From NCBI GenBank assembly GCA_017548075.1, contig JAFYNL010000017.1, positions 1-64,000 on the forward strand: a stretch of 64,000 bases of DNA, in the 5' to 3' direction. The translations under genes and the position numbers were made by a program. Source of the stretch: Bacteroidaceae bacterium (GTDB lineage: Bacteria > Bacteroidota > Bacteroidia > Bacteroidales > Bacteroidaceae). This document shows, one piece after another, positions 7,400 through 16,999 of this stretch. Positions within the stretch are counted from its first letter, which is position 1. Each line of letters starts with the position of its first letter. The notes under the pieces were generated by a model that saw only the letters and a list, made by a program, of their open reading frames with translations, was not told the origin of the DNA and searched no databases.

Positions 7400-8350
7400 A
7401 TGAATACCAAGATAAACCTCCAGCAACTGGCCAAAATATTGGCTCAGAAGACTAGTATTGCGCAGAAAGATGCAGAAGTTTTCCTAAAAGAATTTTTCGA
7501 TTCCATCGTTCAAAATGTAAGCGCAGACAAGCTTGTCAAGATTAAAGGTTTGGGAACTTTCAAGTTGATTGAGGTTCTCGACCGCGAAAGTGTGAACATA
7601 AATACTGGCGAACGCATTGTGATTCCTGGTCATTCGAAGCTCTCGTTTACGCCCGAACCTACTCTCAAAGATCTTATTAACAAGCCTTTCGCTGACTTTC
7701 AAACAACCGTTATCAACGAAGGAACAAGCATAGAGGAAATGGAACGCATTCCCCAAGAAGAGATTGCGGAAGAAGAGATAGAAGAAGCGGCACAGGAAGT
7801 GCCTGTTCAACTTGTTGAGCCCCAAGTCGAGGAAAAGGCTGAAGTTGTGGAAACTCCTGTTCAAAAGCTTGTGGAAGAGCCAGTTGGGACTCCGAAGCCT
7901 GAGGCTAAAGTAGAAGAGACTCCAGTTCAAAAGCCCGGTTCAGACGAGAAAAAACCGAAAGGTTCCTTTGGGAAGATTCTGGCTTGGATACTCGGGATCT
8001 TGCTCCTTTGCCTGCTTGCTTTCTTCGCTTACAAGTATTTGTCTGGTCAGCCGTCTGCCAAAGTTGAGGATGAAAGCGAGATGATAGAGGAGGTTACAGC
8101 AGACTCTATTGCTGAAACTTCAGTGGAAGAAGTGCAATATGCGCAGGTTCCTGATGGGGAATACAAGATTGTGGGCACTCGCAAGACTTATGTCATGAAG
8201 CCGGGTGATTACCTTGCTAGGATAGCAAGGCAGGAGTACGGGGACAAAGAGTTTGCCAAATATATTATTGTTCATAATGATTTCCCCAATCCGGACAACG
8301 TTCCTGTCGACACGGAAATTAAGCTTCCTGAACTAGAAAAGGTGGAGTGA
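7400..8350 (+). CDS. HU domain - transmembrane - LysM fusion protein
   Basis: A protein of 316 residues that joins three parts. Residues 1-92 are a full HU-type DNA-binding domain (INLQQLAKILAQKTSIAQKDA, KIKGLGTFKL, INTGERIVIPGHSKLSFTPE). Residues 110-188 are an acidic, Pro/Glu/Val-rich linker with repeated ETPVQK-type motifs. A membrane segment lies at about 190-212 (ILAWILGILLLCLLAFFAY), and a LysM-like domain at about 262-312 (YVMKPGDYLARIARQEYGD). With no signal peptide, the expected topology puts HU in the cytoplasm and LysM in the periplasm, where LysM binds peptidoglycan. It could therefore link DNA to the cell wall. HU-CCDC81-SPOR proteins of Bacteroidetes are a comparable arrangement. 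Confidence 0.88.
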   Translation: MNTKINLQQLAKILAQKTSIAQKDAEVFLKEFFDSIVQNVSADKLVKIKGLGTFKLIEVLDRESVNINTGERIVIPGHSKLSFTPEPTLKDLINKPFADFQTTVINEGTSIEEMERIPQEEIAEEEIEEAAQEVPVQLVEPQVEEKAEVVETPVQKLVEEPVGTPKPEAKVEETPVQKPGSDEKKPKGSFGKILAWILGILLLCLLAFFAYKYLSGQPSAKVEDESEMIEEVTADSIAETSVEEVQYAQVPDGEYKIVGTRKTYVMKPGDYLARIARQEYGDKEFAKYIIVHNDFPNPDNVPVDTEIKLPELEKVE

Positions 8351-8371
8351 TATTCAAACAAAAGAAACAAA

Positions 8372-8386
8372 TTTAACAAAGTTAAA
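8372..8386. promoter_or_regulatory. Perfect dyad upstream of moxR
   Basis: TTTAACAAAGTTAAA is a perfect 6-3-6 inverted repeat, 55 bp upstream of the moxR -7 box. It may be an operator; this AT-rich motif could also be chance. Confidence 0.3.
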
Positions 8387-8440
8387 CATTTCGATAACTC
8401 TTTTTAAATCTTCCAGTTTGGAGAGAAAAAGAGTAAACTG

Positions 8441-8448
8441 TAATTTTG
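8441..8448 (+). promoter_or_regulatory. Promoter of the Bat operon
   Basis: TAATTTTG is the -7 box and TTTG at 8417-8420 lies at -33 spacing, the best promoter match in the window. It lies 31 bp before the moxR ATG. Confidence 0.75.
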
Positions 8449-8478
8449 TGCCCGAATTTATAACAAACAAAACACAAT

Positions 8479-9474
8479 ATGGCAGAAAATATCGACATTC
8501 GCGAACTCAATGAACGCATTGAGAGACAAAGTGGATTCGTCACGAACCTCGTGACAGGAATGAATCAAGTTATCGTGGGACAAAAGCATCTGATTGAGTC
8601 GCTCCTCATCGGACTGCTCAGCGACGGACACATCCTGCTGGAAGGTGTGCCGGGACTGGCTAAGACGATGGCTATCAAGACGCTGGCGCAACTGGTGGAC
8701 TCTAAGTTCAGTCGCATTCAGTTTACGCCAGACCTCTTGCCTGCCGACGTCATCGGTACGATGATTTACAGCCAAAAGGACGAGAAGTTCTTGGTGGAGC
8801 AAGGTCCCGTCTTCGCTAACTTCGTGTTGGCCGACGAGATAAACCGTGCTCCGGCAAAGGTGCAGAGTGCTCTTCTGGAAGCGATGCAGGAACGCCAGGT
8901 GACCATCGGTAAGAACACATTCAAGCTTCCGAAACCTTTCCTGGTGCTTGCCACTCAGAACCCAATCGAGCAGGAAGGCACTTATCCTCTGCCCGAAGCA
9001 CAGGTGGACCGTTTCATGCTTAAAGTGGTTATCGACTATCCGAAGCTCGACGAGGAGAAGCTCATTATACGCCAACAGATCAAGGGCGACCAGCAGGAAG
9101 TGAAGCCGGTTATGGGTACGGAGGAAATCATGAAAGCCCGTGAAATCGTTCGCGAAGTGTATCTCGACGAGAAGATCGAGCAGTACATCGCCGATATCGT
9201 GTTCTGTACGCGCTATCCTGAGAAGTATGGATTGAAGGAAATCAAGGACTACATCGAGTTCGGTGGCTCGCCTCGTGCCAGCATTAACCTGGCTTTGGCT
9301 GCTCGCGCCTTTGCCTTCATCAAGCGTCGTGGCTATGTGATTCCCGAGGATGTGCGCAGTGTGGCTCATGATGTGCTTCGTCATCGTATCGGCCTTACCT
9401 ACGAGGCAGAGGCCAACAACGTCGTCAGCGAGGAAATCATCAGCAAGATTGTCAACAAGGTTGAAGTGCCCTGA
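8479..9474 (+). CDS. MoxR-family AAA+ ATPase of the Bat operon
   Basis: AAA+ chaperone-like ATPase of 331 residues. Walker A is GVPGLAKT (56-63), Walker B VLADEINRAP (about 117-126), followed by sensor 1 (ATQNPIEQEGTYPLPEAQ) and the C-terminal helical lid. MoxR proteins work with von Willebrand A domain proteins, here the DUF58, BatA and BatB-like products encoded just downstream, and are thought to remodel or activate metal-binding or envelope complexes. It is the first gene of the operon, with its own promoter at 8441. Confidence 0.95.
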   Translation: MAENIDIRELNERIERQSGFVTNLVTGMNQVIVGQKHLIESLLIGLLSDGHILLEGVPGLAKTMAIKTLAQLVDSKFSRIQFTPDLLPADVIGTMIYSQKDEKFLVEQGPVFANFVLADEINRAPAKVQSALLEAMQERQVTIGKNTFKLPKPFLVLATQNPIEQEGTYPLPEAQVDRFMLKVVIDYPKLDEEKLIIRQQIKGDQQEVKPVMGTEEIMKAREIVREVYLDEKIEQYIADIVFCTRYPEKYGLKEIKDYIEFGGSPRASINLALAARAFAFIKRRGYVIPEDVRSVAHDVLRHRIGLTYEAEANNVVSEEIISKIVNKVEVP

Positions 9475-9481
9475 TTTGAAG

Positions 9482-9502
9482 TTCATAATTCATAGTTCAT
9501 AG
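9482..9502 (+). repeat. Heptamer tandem repeat, three units
   Basis: TTCATAA, TTCATAG and TTCATAG lie in direct tandem in the 42-bp gap between moxR and the DUF58 gene. This is a simple-sequence tract of a kind often seen in Bacteroidales intergenic DNA. Confidence 0.6.
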
Positions 9503-9516
9503 TTAAAGAACAGGAA

Positions 9517-10386
9517 TTGGAAACGTCAGAGATATTAAAGAAGGTCAGGCAGATTGAGATAAAGACTCGAGGCCTGAGCAGCAACATCTTTGCAGGCGAG
9601 TACCACTCTGCCTTCAAGGGTCGCGGTATGACCTTCTCCGAAGTGCGCGAGTACCAGTATGGCGACGATATTCGCGACATCGAATGGAACGTGACTGCTC
9701 GTTTTGGCAAGCCTTATGTCAAGGTCTTCGAGGAGGAACGAGAGCTGACGGTTATGCTCCTGGTCGATGTCAGCGGAAGTCTCGACTTCGGTTCTGTGAA
9801 GCAGTTCAAGCGCGATATGGTGACCGAGATTGCTGCCACGCTTGCTTTCTCAGCCATTCAGAACAACGATAAGATTGGCGTCATCTTCTTCTCGGACAAG
9901 ATTGAGAAGTTCATCCCGCCTAAGAAAGGTCGCAAACATATCCTGTATATCATCCGCGAACTCCTCGACTACAAGCCCGAAAGCCAACAGACGAACATCG
10001 CTTATGCCCTCGAGTATATGACGAGAGCCATCAAGAGGCGGTGCATCGCCTTTGTGCTGAGCGACTTCCTCGACCAGCATTCTTTCCTGCAACCGCTCTC
10101 TATCGCTGCTCACAAGCACGATGTCGTTGCCATTCAGGTTTATGATAAACGAGTTGCGGAACTGCCCAACATCGGCCTCTTGAAAGTGCATGATGCTGAA
10201 ACGGGACAGGAAAGGGTGATTGATACAAGCAGTAGTGCAGTCAGGAATGCGCAGGCTCGTTGGTGGAAACTGCAGTCGATGCGGCTCAAGGACACCTTCA
10301 GTCGCAGTCAGGTTGATGCGGTAAGTGTTCGGACAGATCAGGATTATGTGAGTGTGTTGAGGAGTTTGTTTGCAAGTAGAAGTTAG
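9517..10386 (+). CDS. DUF58 domain protein (vWA-like) of the Bat operon
   Basis: A 289-residue DUF58 protein. The signature GRGMTFSEVREYQYGDDIR lies at about 35-53, ending in DIEWNVTAR. A MIDAS-like motif DVSGS (84-88) in a von Willebrand A-like fold suggests metal-dependent protein contacts. There is no membrane segment, so it is likely cytoplasmic and a partner of the MoxR ATPase encoded 42 bp upstream. The start is a TTG at 9517, which gives METSEILKKVRQIEIKTRGLS, a normal N terminus for the family; there is no suitable ATG. Confidence 0.92.
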   Translation: METSEILKKVRQIEIKTRGLSSNIFAGEYHSAFKGRGMTFSEVREYQYGDDIRDIEWNVTARFGKPYVKVFEEERELTVMLLVDVSGSLDFGSVKQFKRDMVTEIAATLAFSAIQNNDKIGVIFFSDKIEKFIPPKKGRKHILYIIRELLDYKPESQQTNIAYALEYMTRAIKRRCIAFVLSDFLDQHSFLQPLSIAAHKHDVVAIQVYDKRVAELPNIGLLKVHDAETGQERVIDTSSSAVRNAQARWWKLQSMRLKDTFSRSQVDAVSVRTDQDYVSVLRSLFASRS

Positions 10387-10393
10387 GGAAATA

Positions 10394-11470
10394 ATGAAAC
10401 GAATACAGATAGTTCTATTGTTGTTCCTGTCCTTGTTGATGGGAGTGAAGGCGCAGGTTCAGGTCGATGTGAAGCTTGATTCGCTGCAGCTCTACATCGG
10501 TCAGCAGACAGACCTCACGCTTTCTGTCACTTTCGATGCGAAGCAGAAGCTCAAGATGCCTGATATCAAGAAAGGGCAGGAACTCATTCCCGACATCGAA
10601 GTTGTGGAGGTCGGCAAGCTGGATACTGCTGTCCTGAACGATGGCAAACGCTTGACTGTCAGTCAGGCCTACACGATAACGGCCTGGGACTCAGCCTTCT
10701 ACTACTTGCCGCCGATGCAAGTGATGGTCGATACCAGCAAGTATGAGTCGAAGAGCCTCGCTCTGAAGGTCTATACGGTTGACATCGATACGCTTCATCT
10801 CGACCAGTTCTTCCCTCCAAATGGTATTATGGAGCTGCCTTTCCTATGGGAAGAATGGCGAATGGTTGTGTTTGGAGGCATCTTGTTCCTGTTGATGCTT
10901 GCCTGCATAGCTGTGCTTTACTATCATGTTAAGCACGGCAAACCCATCGTAAGATTCATTCGCAGGAAGAAGAAACTGCCGCCTCACCAAGTGGCAATGG
11001 AGGAGATAGAGCGCATCAAGAGCGAACGGAAGTGGGCAGAAGAGGACAGCAAGGAGTATTATACGCTGCTTACCGATACCCTCAGAAACTACATCCGCGA
11101 CCGATACGGCTTCAATGCGATGGAGATGACGTCGAGCGAAATCATCGACAGACTCGTTTCTGAGAACAATCAGGAAGCGCTTGATGAGTTGAGGGAAATC
11201 TTCAGGACGGCCGATTTGGTTAAGTTTGCGAAATGGAGCACCCTGATAAATGAGAACGATGCAAACCTTGTTGCAGCCGTCGAGTACGTTAATCAGACCA
11301 AGATAGAAGTTGATCCGAATGCTAAACCAGAGCCCGAAGTCATCAAGGAGACTGACCAGAAGCGCCTCACTCAAGTGAAGATAATGCGAGTTGCGATGAT
11401 TGTTCTGGGTGTTCTCTCTGTAGCTTTGCTGGCTTGGATAATTTGGCGTTCAGTAGATTTGCTAATGTAA
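10394..11470 (+). CDS. Bat-operon membrane protein, BatD-like N-terminal region
   Basis: A 358-residue envelope protein found between the DUF58 and BatA genes in Bacteroidetes Bat clusters. It has a signal peptide (about 1-20), a beta-rich periplasmic region (about 20-145), a membrane helix (about 155-178, FGGILFLLMLACIAVLYYHV), a charged cytoplasmic domain (IERIKSERKWAEEDSKEYYT, RNYIRDRYGFNAMEMTSSEI) and a final membrane helix (about 335-354). The middle domain resembles the C-terminal region of BatD. The ATG at 10394 is chosen because it begins a proper signal peptide. Its molecular role is unknown. Confidence 0.8.
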   Translation: MKRIQIVLLLFLSLLMGVKAQVQVDVKLDSLQLYIGQQTDLTLSVTFDAKQKLKMPDIKKGQELIPDIEVVEVGKLDTAVLNDGKRLTVSQAYTITAWDSAFYYLPPMQVMVDTSKYESKSLALKVYTVDIDTLHLDQFFPPNGIMELPFLWEEWRMVVFGGILFLLMLACIAVLYYHVKHGKPIVRFIRRKKKLPPHQVAMEEIERIKSERKWAEEDSKEYYTLLTDTLRNYIRDRYGFNAMEMTSSEIIDRLVSENNQEALDELREIFRTADLVKFAKWSTLINENDANLVAAVEYVNQTKIEVDPNAKPEPEVIKETDQKRLTQVKIMRVAMIVLGVLSVALLAWIIWRSVDLLM

Positions 11471-11481
11471 ATGACTGAGTT

Positions 11482-12480
11482 ATGACATTTCAAAGTCCAC
11501 TATATCTGCTTCTGTTGTTGCTTGCGATACCTTATCTCATTTGGTATTGGTTCAAGTACAAGGCTTCGACGCCTTCTATTCGCGTCAGCAGCACAGAGGC
11601 TATGTTCCAGGCTCCCAAGAGTCTCAGGCAACGTTTGCTGCATTTGCCGCTCCTCTTGAGGTTTGCCGCTTACACATTTGCCGTGATTGCTTTGGCTCGA
11701 CCACAAACCTCAAACAGCTGGAGCAGCAAGCATACCGAAGGCATAGACATCATGCTTTGTATGGACGTCAGCACCAGTATGCTCGCAGAAGACCTGAAGC
11801 CCAATCGAATAGAGGCAGCCAAGAATGTTGCCCTCGAGTTTATAAGCGGTCGTCCAGACGATAATATCGGCCTGACTCTCTTTGCTGGAGAGGCTTACAC
11901 ACAATGTCCCATGACAGTGGATCATGCTGTTTTGCTGAATATGCTTAATGGTATGCGTGTCGATATGGCACAAAGAGGTCTCATCGATGATGGTACTGCA
12001 ATCGGAATGGGAATTGCAAATGCAGTAACACGACTCAAGGATAGTAAGGCTAAGAGCAAAGTCGTTATTCTGTTGACGGATGGTACCAACAACTGCGGAC
12101 AAATAAGTCCCAATACTGCAGCCGATATTGCGAAGAGCTTCGGCATTCGCGTCTATACCATTGGTGTCGGCAGTAATGGAACAGTTCCTTATCCATTTGT
12201 CGTAGCAGGACAAACAATCTATCAGAATGTCCCAGTTGAGATTGATACAAAGACACTCGCCACGATTGCCCGCAAGACTGATGGTGAGTTCTATCGCGCC
12301 ACAAATAATCAGAAGTTGCACGAAGTCTATCAGGAAATTGACAAGTTGGAGAAGACCAAGATGAATGTGAAACAATACTCCAAGCGCTACGAAGCCTTCG
12401 GAATGTTCCTGCTCATCAGCGTTCTCTGCCTCTTGCTTGAAATCCTGTTGAGGAACACTATATTGAAGAGAATACCATAA
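11482..12480 (+). CDS. batA: BatA-like von Willebrand A membrane protein
   Basis: A 332-residue inner-membrane protein. Membrane helices lie at about 6-23, 56-73 and near the C terminus (FGMFLLISVLCLLLEILL). The vWA domain between them has an intact MIDAS, DVSTS (95-99), plus LTDGTNNCG downstream. BatA is part of the Bacteroides aerotolerance cluster, linked genetically to survival in oxygen and probably acting as a scaffold with MoxR. It is 11 bp after the previous gene and 31 bp before the BatB-like gene. Confidence 0.93.
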   Translation: MTFQSPLYLLLLLLAIPYLIWYWFKYKASTPSIRVSSTEAMFQAPKSLRQRLLHLPLLLRFAAYTFAVIALARPQTSNSWSSKHTEGIDIMLCMDVSTSMLAEDLKPNRIEAAKNVALEFISGRPDDNIGLTLFAGEAYTQCPMTVDHAVLLNMLNGMRVDMAQRGLIDDGTAIGMGIANAVTRLKDSKAKSKVVILLTDGTNNCGQISPNTAADIAKSFGIRVYTIGVGSNGTVPYPFVVAGQTIYQNVPVEIDTKTLATIARKTDGEFYRATNNQKLHEVYQEIDKLEKTKMNVKQYSKRYEAFGMFLLISVLCLLLEILLRNTILKRIP

Positions 12481-12511
12481 ATAGTAAATCGTTAAATCGT
12501 AAATAAACTCG

Positions 12512-14215
12512 ATGTTTCGCTTTGCAAGTCCACAATATCTGTATTTGTTGTTAGTGCTTTTGGCACTGGCTGCGATACATTATTACATTATATATAGGAA
12601 GAAACAACAGGTTAAACGCTTTGGTGACCCTGAGTTGACCAAGCAACTTTTCCTTGGTGTTTCGCGTTGGAGGCCTGAGGTAAAGTTCTGGCTAACGATG
12701 GCGGCTTTGGCTTCTTTCATCGTTGCTTTAGCTCGTCCTCAGTTCGGCACTCGCCTTGATACCCGCGAAAGAATGGGCATAGAGGCAATCATTGCACTCG
12801 ATGTCAGCAATTCCATGCTGGCAGAAGACGTGAAGCCCAACCGCTTGGAAAAGGCGAAGATGATGGTCAGCAATATGGTCGATGGCATGAAGGACGATAA
12901 GATCGGCCTGATTGTCTTTGCTGGAGAAGCCTTCGTGCAGTTGCCCATTACCAGCGATTATGTGAGTGCCAAAATGTTCCTCGAAACCATTTCGCCTTCT
13001 ATGATTAACGTCCAAGGCACAGATGTTGCGGAAGCCATCAACCTTTCTATGCGAAGCTTCACTCAGCAGGAAGACGTTTCCAGAGCCATTTTCGTGATTA
13101 CTGATGGCGAAGACAACGAGGCTCGAGGCGTTGAGGCTGCCAAACAAGCCGCTTCTAAAGGCGTTCGCGTCTATGTTTTGGGTATTGGAAATCCAAATGG
13201 AGCACCCATTCCCATTTCTGGAACCGGCCAATACATTATCGATGAGGAGGGCAACACAGTCGTTTCGAAGTTGAGCGAGGAGATGTGTCGCGAGATTGCA
13301 ACTGCTGGAAACGGTTCCTACATTTATGTCGATAACAGCAGTTCGGCTCAGAAGAAACTTTCGGAGCAAGTAGATCGACTCGCTAAAGCTAAGATGGAGA
13401 GCCAAATTTATAGTGAATACGACGAGCAGTTCCAAGGTTTCATCCTTATTGGAATCCTGCTTTTGCTTATTGATGTTCTGCTTCTCGAAAGAGAAAGTAA
13501 GTCAACTTGGCTTAGCAGTCTTTTCCGTAGAGGGCGCTCTGTTTCAGCAGTTTGCCTGTTGCTCTTCAGTTTGGCTGCTTTCTCGCAAACCGATAGAGAC
13601 TATATTCGCAGAGGCAATCGCTTGATGCGAGACAGCGTTTACGACAAAGCTCAGGTCGAGTACCAAAAGGCAATCGAGAAAGACAACACGAATCCAATCT
13701 CGCATTACAATCTTGGGAATGCTCTCCTCTATCAGAATAAGGCCGAAGATGCCATGAAGGAGTATGAAACGGCGGCTCGACTGGAGAAAGACAAAACTCG
13801 TCTCGCTCAGATTTATCACAATATGGGAGTTATCCTGCAGAGTGCCAAGCAGTTCGATAAAGCAGTTGCCTGCTATCGGAACTCCTTGCGAAACGATCCG
13901 ACGAATGATGAGACGCGATACAACTATGCCTTGAGTCTCTTCCAACTCAAAAAGAATCAAGGCGGTCAGGACAATCAGGATCAGCAGAAGGACGACAAGG
14001 GTCAGGACGAGAAGAAGGAGAAACAACAAGAACAACAGAAACAAGAACAAGATAAGAAAGACGAGCAACAACCTCAACCTCAGCAGGATCAAATGAGTCG
14101 CGAGAATGCCGAGCAGATGCTGAATGCTGCGATGCAAGACGAGAAAGCTACGCAGGAAAAGATCCAGAAAGCTCAGCAAAAACGTCAACCCAAACAGTTG
14201 CAGAAACAATGGTAA
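12512..14215 (+). CDS. BatB-BatC fusion (vWA plus TPR)
   Basis: A 567-residue protein that covers two usual Bat proteins. Residues 1-325 match BatB: membrane helices at about 8-27 and 58-74, a vWA domain with MIDAS DVSNS (97-101) and ITDGEDNEARG, and a third helix at about 308-325. A second hydrophobic segment at about 343-360 (VCLLLFSLAAFSQ) looks like a signal peptide. It is followed by TPR repeats (about 365-478, with SHYNLGNALLYQNKAEDAMKE) that match BatC. The tail (about 480-567) is Gln/Lys/Asp-rich low-complexity sequence. The leftover signal-like segment suggests that two genes merged and BatC became tethered. Confidence 0.9.
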   Translation: MFRFASPQYLYLLLVLLALAAIHYYIIYRKKQQVKRFGDPELTKQLFLGVSRWRPEVKFWLTMAALASFIVALARPQFGTRLDTRERMGIEAIIALDVSNSMLAEDVKPNRLEKAKMMVSNMVDGMKDDKIGLIVFAGEAFVQLPITSDYVSAKMFLETISPSMINVQGTDVAEAINLSMRSFTQQEDVSRAIFVITDGEDNEARGVEAAKQAASKGVRVYVLGIGNPNGAPIPISGTGQYIIDEEGNTVVSKLSEEMCREIATAGNGSYIYVDNSSSAQKKLSEQVDRLAKAKMESQIYSEYDEQFQGFILIGILLLLIDVLLLERESKSTWLSSLFRRGRSVSAVCLLLFSLAAFSQTDRDYIRRGNRLMRDSVYDKAQVEYQKAIEKDNTNPISHYNLGNALLYQNKAEDAMKEYETAARLEKDKTRLAQIYHNMGVILQSAKQFDKAVACYRNSLRNDPTNDETRYNYALSLFQLKKNQGGQDNQDQQKDDKGQDEKKEKQQEQQKQEQDKKDEQQPQPQQDQMSRENAEQMLNAAMQDEKATQEKIQKAQQKRQPKQLQKQW

Positions 14216-14227
14216 AATAGGATGATC

Positions 14228-14338
14228 AAAAACAACCCCAGTTACGTTTGCAAACATAACACGTTAACTTTGCAAACTTAACACGTTAAAATCGTCAACA
14301 TAACACGTTACGTTTGGCAACGACCCTAGCATAGTTGA
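14228..14338 (+). repeat. 22-bp-periodic palindromic intergenic element, copy B
   Basis: One of the best-preserved copies. TAACACGTTA cores start at 14257, 14279 and 14301. The left end AACAACCCCAGTTACGTT (14231-14248) and the right end (AACGACCCTAG, from 14319) are inverted relatives. It fills the 138-bp gap between the BatB-BatC gene and batD, 12 bp after one stop and 15 bp before the next ATG, inside an apparent operon. Confidence 0.9.
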
Positions 14339-14353
14339 AAGAGACACCATAAG

Positions 14354-16198
14354 ATGAAAAGACTTTACACGATATTCGTTCTAATCCTTCTTGCGTTAAG
14401 TCCTGTCTTTCCGCAAGTTACACTCAAGGTTCAGGCTCCTGCTCAAGCCGAAGTTGGGCAGAGAATCCGCATCAGTTATGTGGCCAACACTCAGGACATA
14501 GAAGACTTCCAAGTCGGAAACTTCGAGGGTTTCAATGTCCTTTATGGTCCGAGCACAAGTCGTTCGAGCAACATTTCGATTGTGAATGGCCGAACAACTC
14601 AGAGTAGTACGGTAACCTTCACTTATACCGTCGTTCCCACTTCGGAAGGAACTCTCAAGGTGCCTGCAGCAACTATCAAGGTCGATGGAAAGGCCATCAA
14701 GAGCGGCTCGCCAAGTATGGAGGTGCTTCCTGCAAGCCAACAACAAAGTCAGCAACCTCAGAATCAACAACAAAACACAAATCCTCGCCAACAGCGTCAG
14801 CAACAAAGTGCTGGTAGTAATGGTCAAATCGCTGGTAATGAACTCTATATGACCGTTACTGCCAATCGAAAGAAGATTTATGAGCAAGAGGCTGTAATGC
14901 TTACTTACAAGCTTTACACTTTGGTGAACATCCAGCAAATTTCAGGCGAAATGCCTCAGATTGATGGTTGTCACGTTCAAGAACTTGATAGAGCCGCTCA
15001 AATGACGCTCAAGTACGAACGCGTTAATGGCAGGAACTATGGCACAGCCGTCTGGAAGCAATACGTCATCTTCCCGCAAAAGACGGGCAAGATCACGATT
15101 CCCAGCATTACTTTTGACACGCAAGTCGAGGTTCAGAACCACTCGATGGACCCCTTCGACATCTTCTTTGGAGGAGGAAGTCTCTCGCAAATGGTGCGTA
15201 AAGAGATTAAGACATCTCCCGTCGAAATTGAGGTTATGCCCCTTCCAACGCCAAAGCCCGCCAACTTCTCGGGTGCCGTAGGTAAGTTCTCTGTGTCTGC
15301 TTCTCTCACTCCCGACCAGGTGAATGCGAACGATGCTGCAACCTTGAGACTCGTCGTAAGCGGTCAAGGCAACATGAAACTCATGAAGGCTCCGACCATT
15401 CGATTCCCTCAAGACTTCGAAGTCTATGACCCCAAGGAGAACAATAAAACGTCGAATACGGCTACAGGCTCAAAAGGAAACATCATCTACGACTATGTCG
15501 TTGTTCCTCGTCACGGCGGAAAATTCTCGATTCCACCGGTTGAATTCTGTTATTTCGACCCCGATCAAGCCAAATACAATACGGTTCGAACGGACTCTTT
15601 CCATCTCGCTGTTGCCAAAGCAAAAGGTCAGCCAGTCGCTTACTCTCGCGAACAAGAGGATCTTAATGTGCTAAGTAACGATATTCGTTTCATCAAATTG
15701 GGTGAGTTGGAGAGCGAAGAGAAGGATGATTTCTTCGGAACTTCCTCATATTGGCTTACTTATCTGCTTCTCTTCCTTGCTTTCATTGCTGCTTTCCTCT
15801 GGTTGAGAAGGCAACAGAAACTCAATCCGAACTCTTGGAGTGTGAAGGGAAAGAAGGCAGGCAAAGTGGCTTCTCGTCGACTCAAAAAGGCTTCGAAGCT
15901 CATGCACAATAAGGACGATGCCACTTTCTATGATGAAGTAATGCGTGCTTTGCTGGGTTATGCAGGCGACAAACTTTCCTTGCCAACCAACGAACTCAAT
16001 AAGGAGAACGTTATCAGCAAACTTACATCGAGAGGCGTAGAACAGAATGTTGTCGATTCCTTCATAGCAGTTTTGAGCGATTGTGAGTTTGCTCGCTATG
16101 CTCCAACTGCCGATGCGAACCTTGCAAAAGAGAAGATTTATCAGCAGGCTTCAGATGTGATTACGCAGATGAATGCCTCGCTCAAGTCACACAAATAA
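14354..16198 (+). CDS. batD: BatD family protein (oxygen tolerance)
   Basis: A 614-residue protein of the Bat cluster. It has a signal peptide (about 1-21, ending SPVFPQ), a first beta-sandwich region (about 22-125), a Gln-rich linker (about 128-158), further beta-rich periplasmic domains with BatD-typical GNGQ-like turns ([13 protein letters not shown]), a membrane helix at about 465-487 ([18 protein letters not shown]) and a C-terminal cytoplasmic helical domain. The function is inferred from the operon: it probably forms an envelope complex with BatA, BatB/C and BatE. Confidence 0.92.
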   Translation: MKRLYTIFVLILLALSPVFPQVTLKVQAPAQAEVGQRIRISYVANTQDIEDFQVGNFEGFNVLYGPSTSRSSNISIVNGRTTQSSTVTFTYTVVPTSEGTLKVPAATIKVDGKAIKSGSPSMEVLPASQQQSQQPQNQQQNTNPRQQRQQQSAGSNGQIAGNELYMTVTANRKKIYEQEAVMLTYKLYTLVNIQQISGEMPQIDGCHVQELDRAAQMTLKYERVNGRNYGTAVWKQYVIFPQKTGKITIPSITFDTQVEVQNHSMDPFDIFFGGGSLSQMVRKEIKTSPVEIEVMPLPTPKPANFSGAVGKFSVSASLTPDQVNANDAATLRLVVSGQGNMKLMKAPTIRFPQDFEVYDPKENNKTSNTATGSKGNIIYDYVVVPRHGGKFSIPPVEFCYFDPDQAKYNTVRTDSFHLAVAKAKGQPVAYSREQEDLNVLSNDIRFIKLGELESEEKDDFFGTSSYWLTYLLLFLAFIAAFLWLRRQQKLNPNSWSVKGKKAGKVASRRLKKASKLMHNKDDATFYDEVMRALLGYAGDKLSLPTNELNKENVISKLTSRGVEQNVVDSFIAVLSDCEFARYAPTADANLAKEKIYQQASDVITQMNASLKSHK

Positions 16199-16211
16199 TC
16201 AGAAAAACACG

Positions 16212-16967
16212 ATGAAACGGTATATTTTTGTCCTTTTCCTCAGTCTTGGCTCCCTCTTAACTCAAGCTGCAGGTCTTTCCGAAACGAAGACTTTGGCCGA
16301 TAGTGCTTATGCGAAAGCCGATTACGAGACGGCCATCAAGCTTTATGGCAAGTTGGCAAAGCAGAATCCTACTTGCGATGTGTGCTACAATCTTGGTTGT
16401 GCCTACTATCGTATTGACGATATGGCACATAGTGTGCTTTGGTTCGAACGTGCCTTGAAACTTGATCCCAGCAACAAAGACGTGCTCTTCAACCTCGAAA
16501 TGGCACGCTCAAAGACTATCGACAAGATAATCCCGCAGCATGAATTCATCCTCTTCACTTACTTTAGAAGTATGACGAATTGGTTCAGCCTACGGATTTG
16601 GACCATAATAGGCTTGCTTTCCTTCGTCTTGATGCTTGTCTTGTTGCTCATCTTCTGGGCTTCCGATAGCATATTTGTGCGAAAATTGGCCTTTTCATCG
16701 GCAGTTTTGCTCCTGCTTATCTCCATTCTTGCCAATGTTTGTGCCTTGCAACAAAGGAACTTTAAGCAAACTCATACTAGCGGAATCATTACTGTTCCAG
16801 CCGTTACAGTCAAGAGTACTCCATCCGATAACGGCAACGATCTTTTCGTCCTTCACGAAGGTTCTAAGGTGGAAATCCTTGATAGCAGCCTTAAAGAATG
16901 GTGCGAAGTGAGCATTGCTGACGGCAAAATAGGATGGATTCCTAAGAAGTCATTCGACCTCATATAA
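16212..16967 (+). CDS. batE: BatE-like protein (TPR, two membrane helices, SH3)
   Basis: A 251-residue protein that closes the Bat cluster. It has a signal peptide ([21 protein letters not shown]), TPR motifs (about 25-105, with [20 protein letters not shown]), two membrane helices (about 127-147 and 155-177), and a C-terminal SH3-type domain (about 195-251, [20 protein letters not shown] and GWIPKKS). The start is the ATG at 16212, 13 bp after batD. SH3 domains of this kind often bind peptidoglycan or peptide tails. The kinase gene begins 32 bp downstream. Confidence 0.88.
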   Translation: MKRYIFVLFLSLGSLLTQAAGLSETKTLADSAYAKADYETAIKLYGKLAKQNPTCDVCYNLGCAYYRIDDMAHSVLWFERALKLDPSNKDVLFNLEMARSKTIDKIIPQHEFILFTYFRSMTNWFSLRIWTIIGLLSFVLMLVLLLIFWASDSIFVRKLAFSSAVLLLLISILANVCALQQRNFKQTHTSGIITVPAVTVKSTPSDNGNDLFVLHEGSKVEILDSSLKEWCEVSIADGKIGWIPKKSFDLI

Positions 16968-16999
16968 AGCCAACTATATTACCCTCAAACATTAATTAG

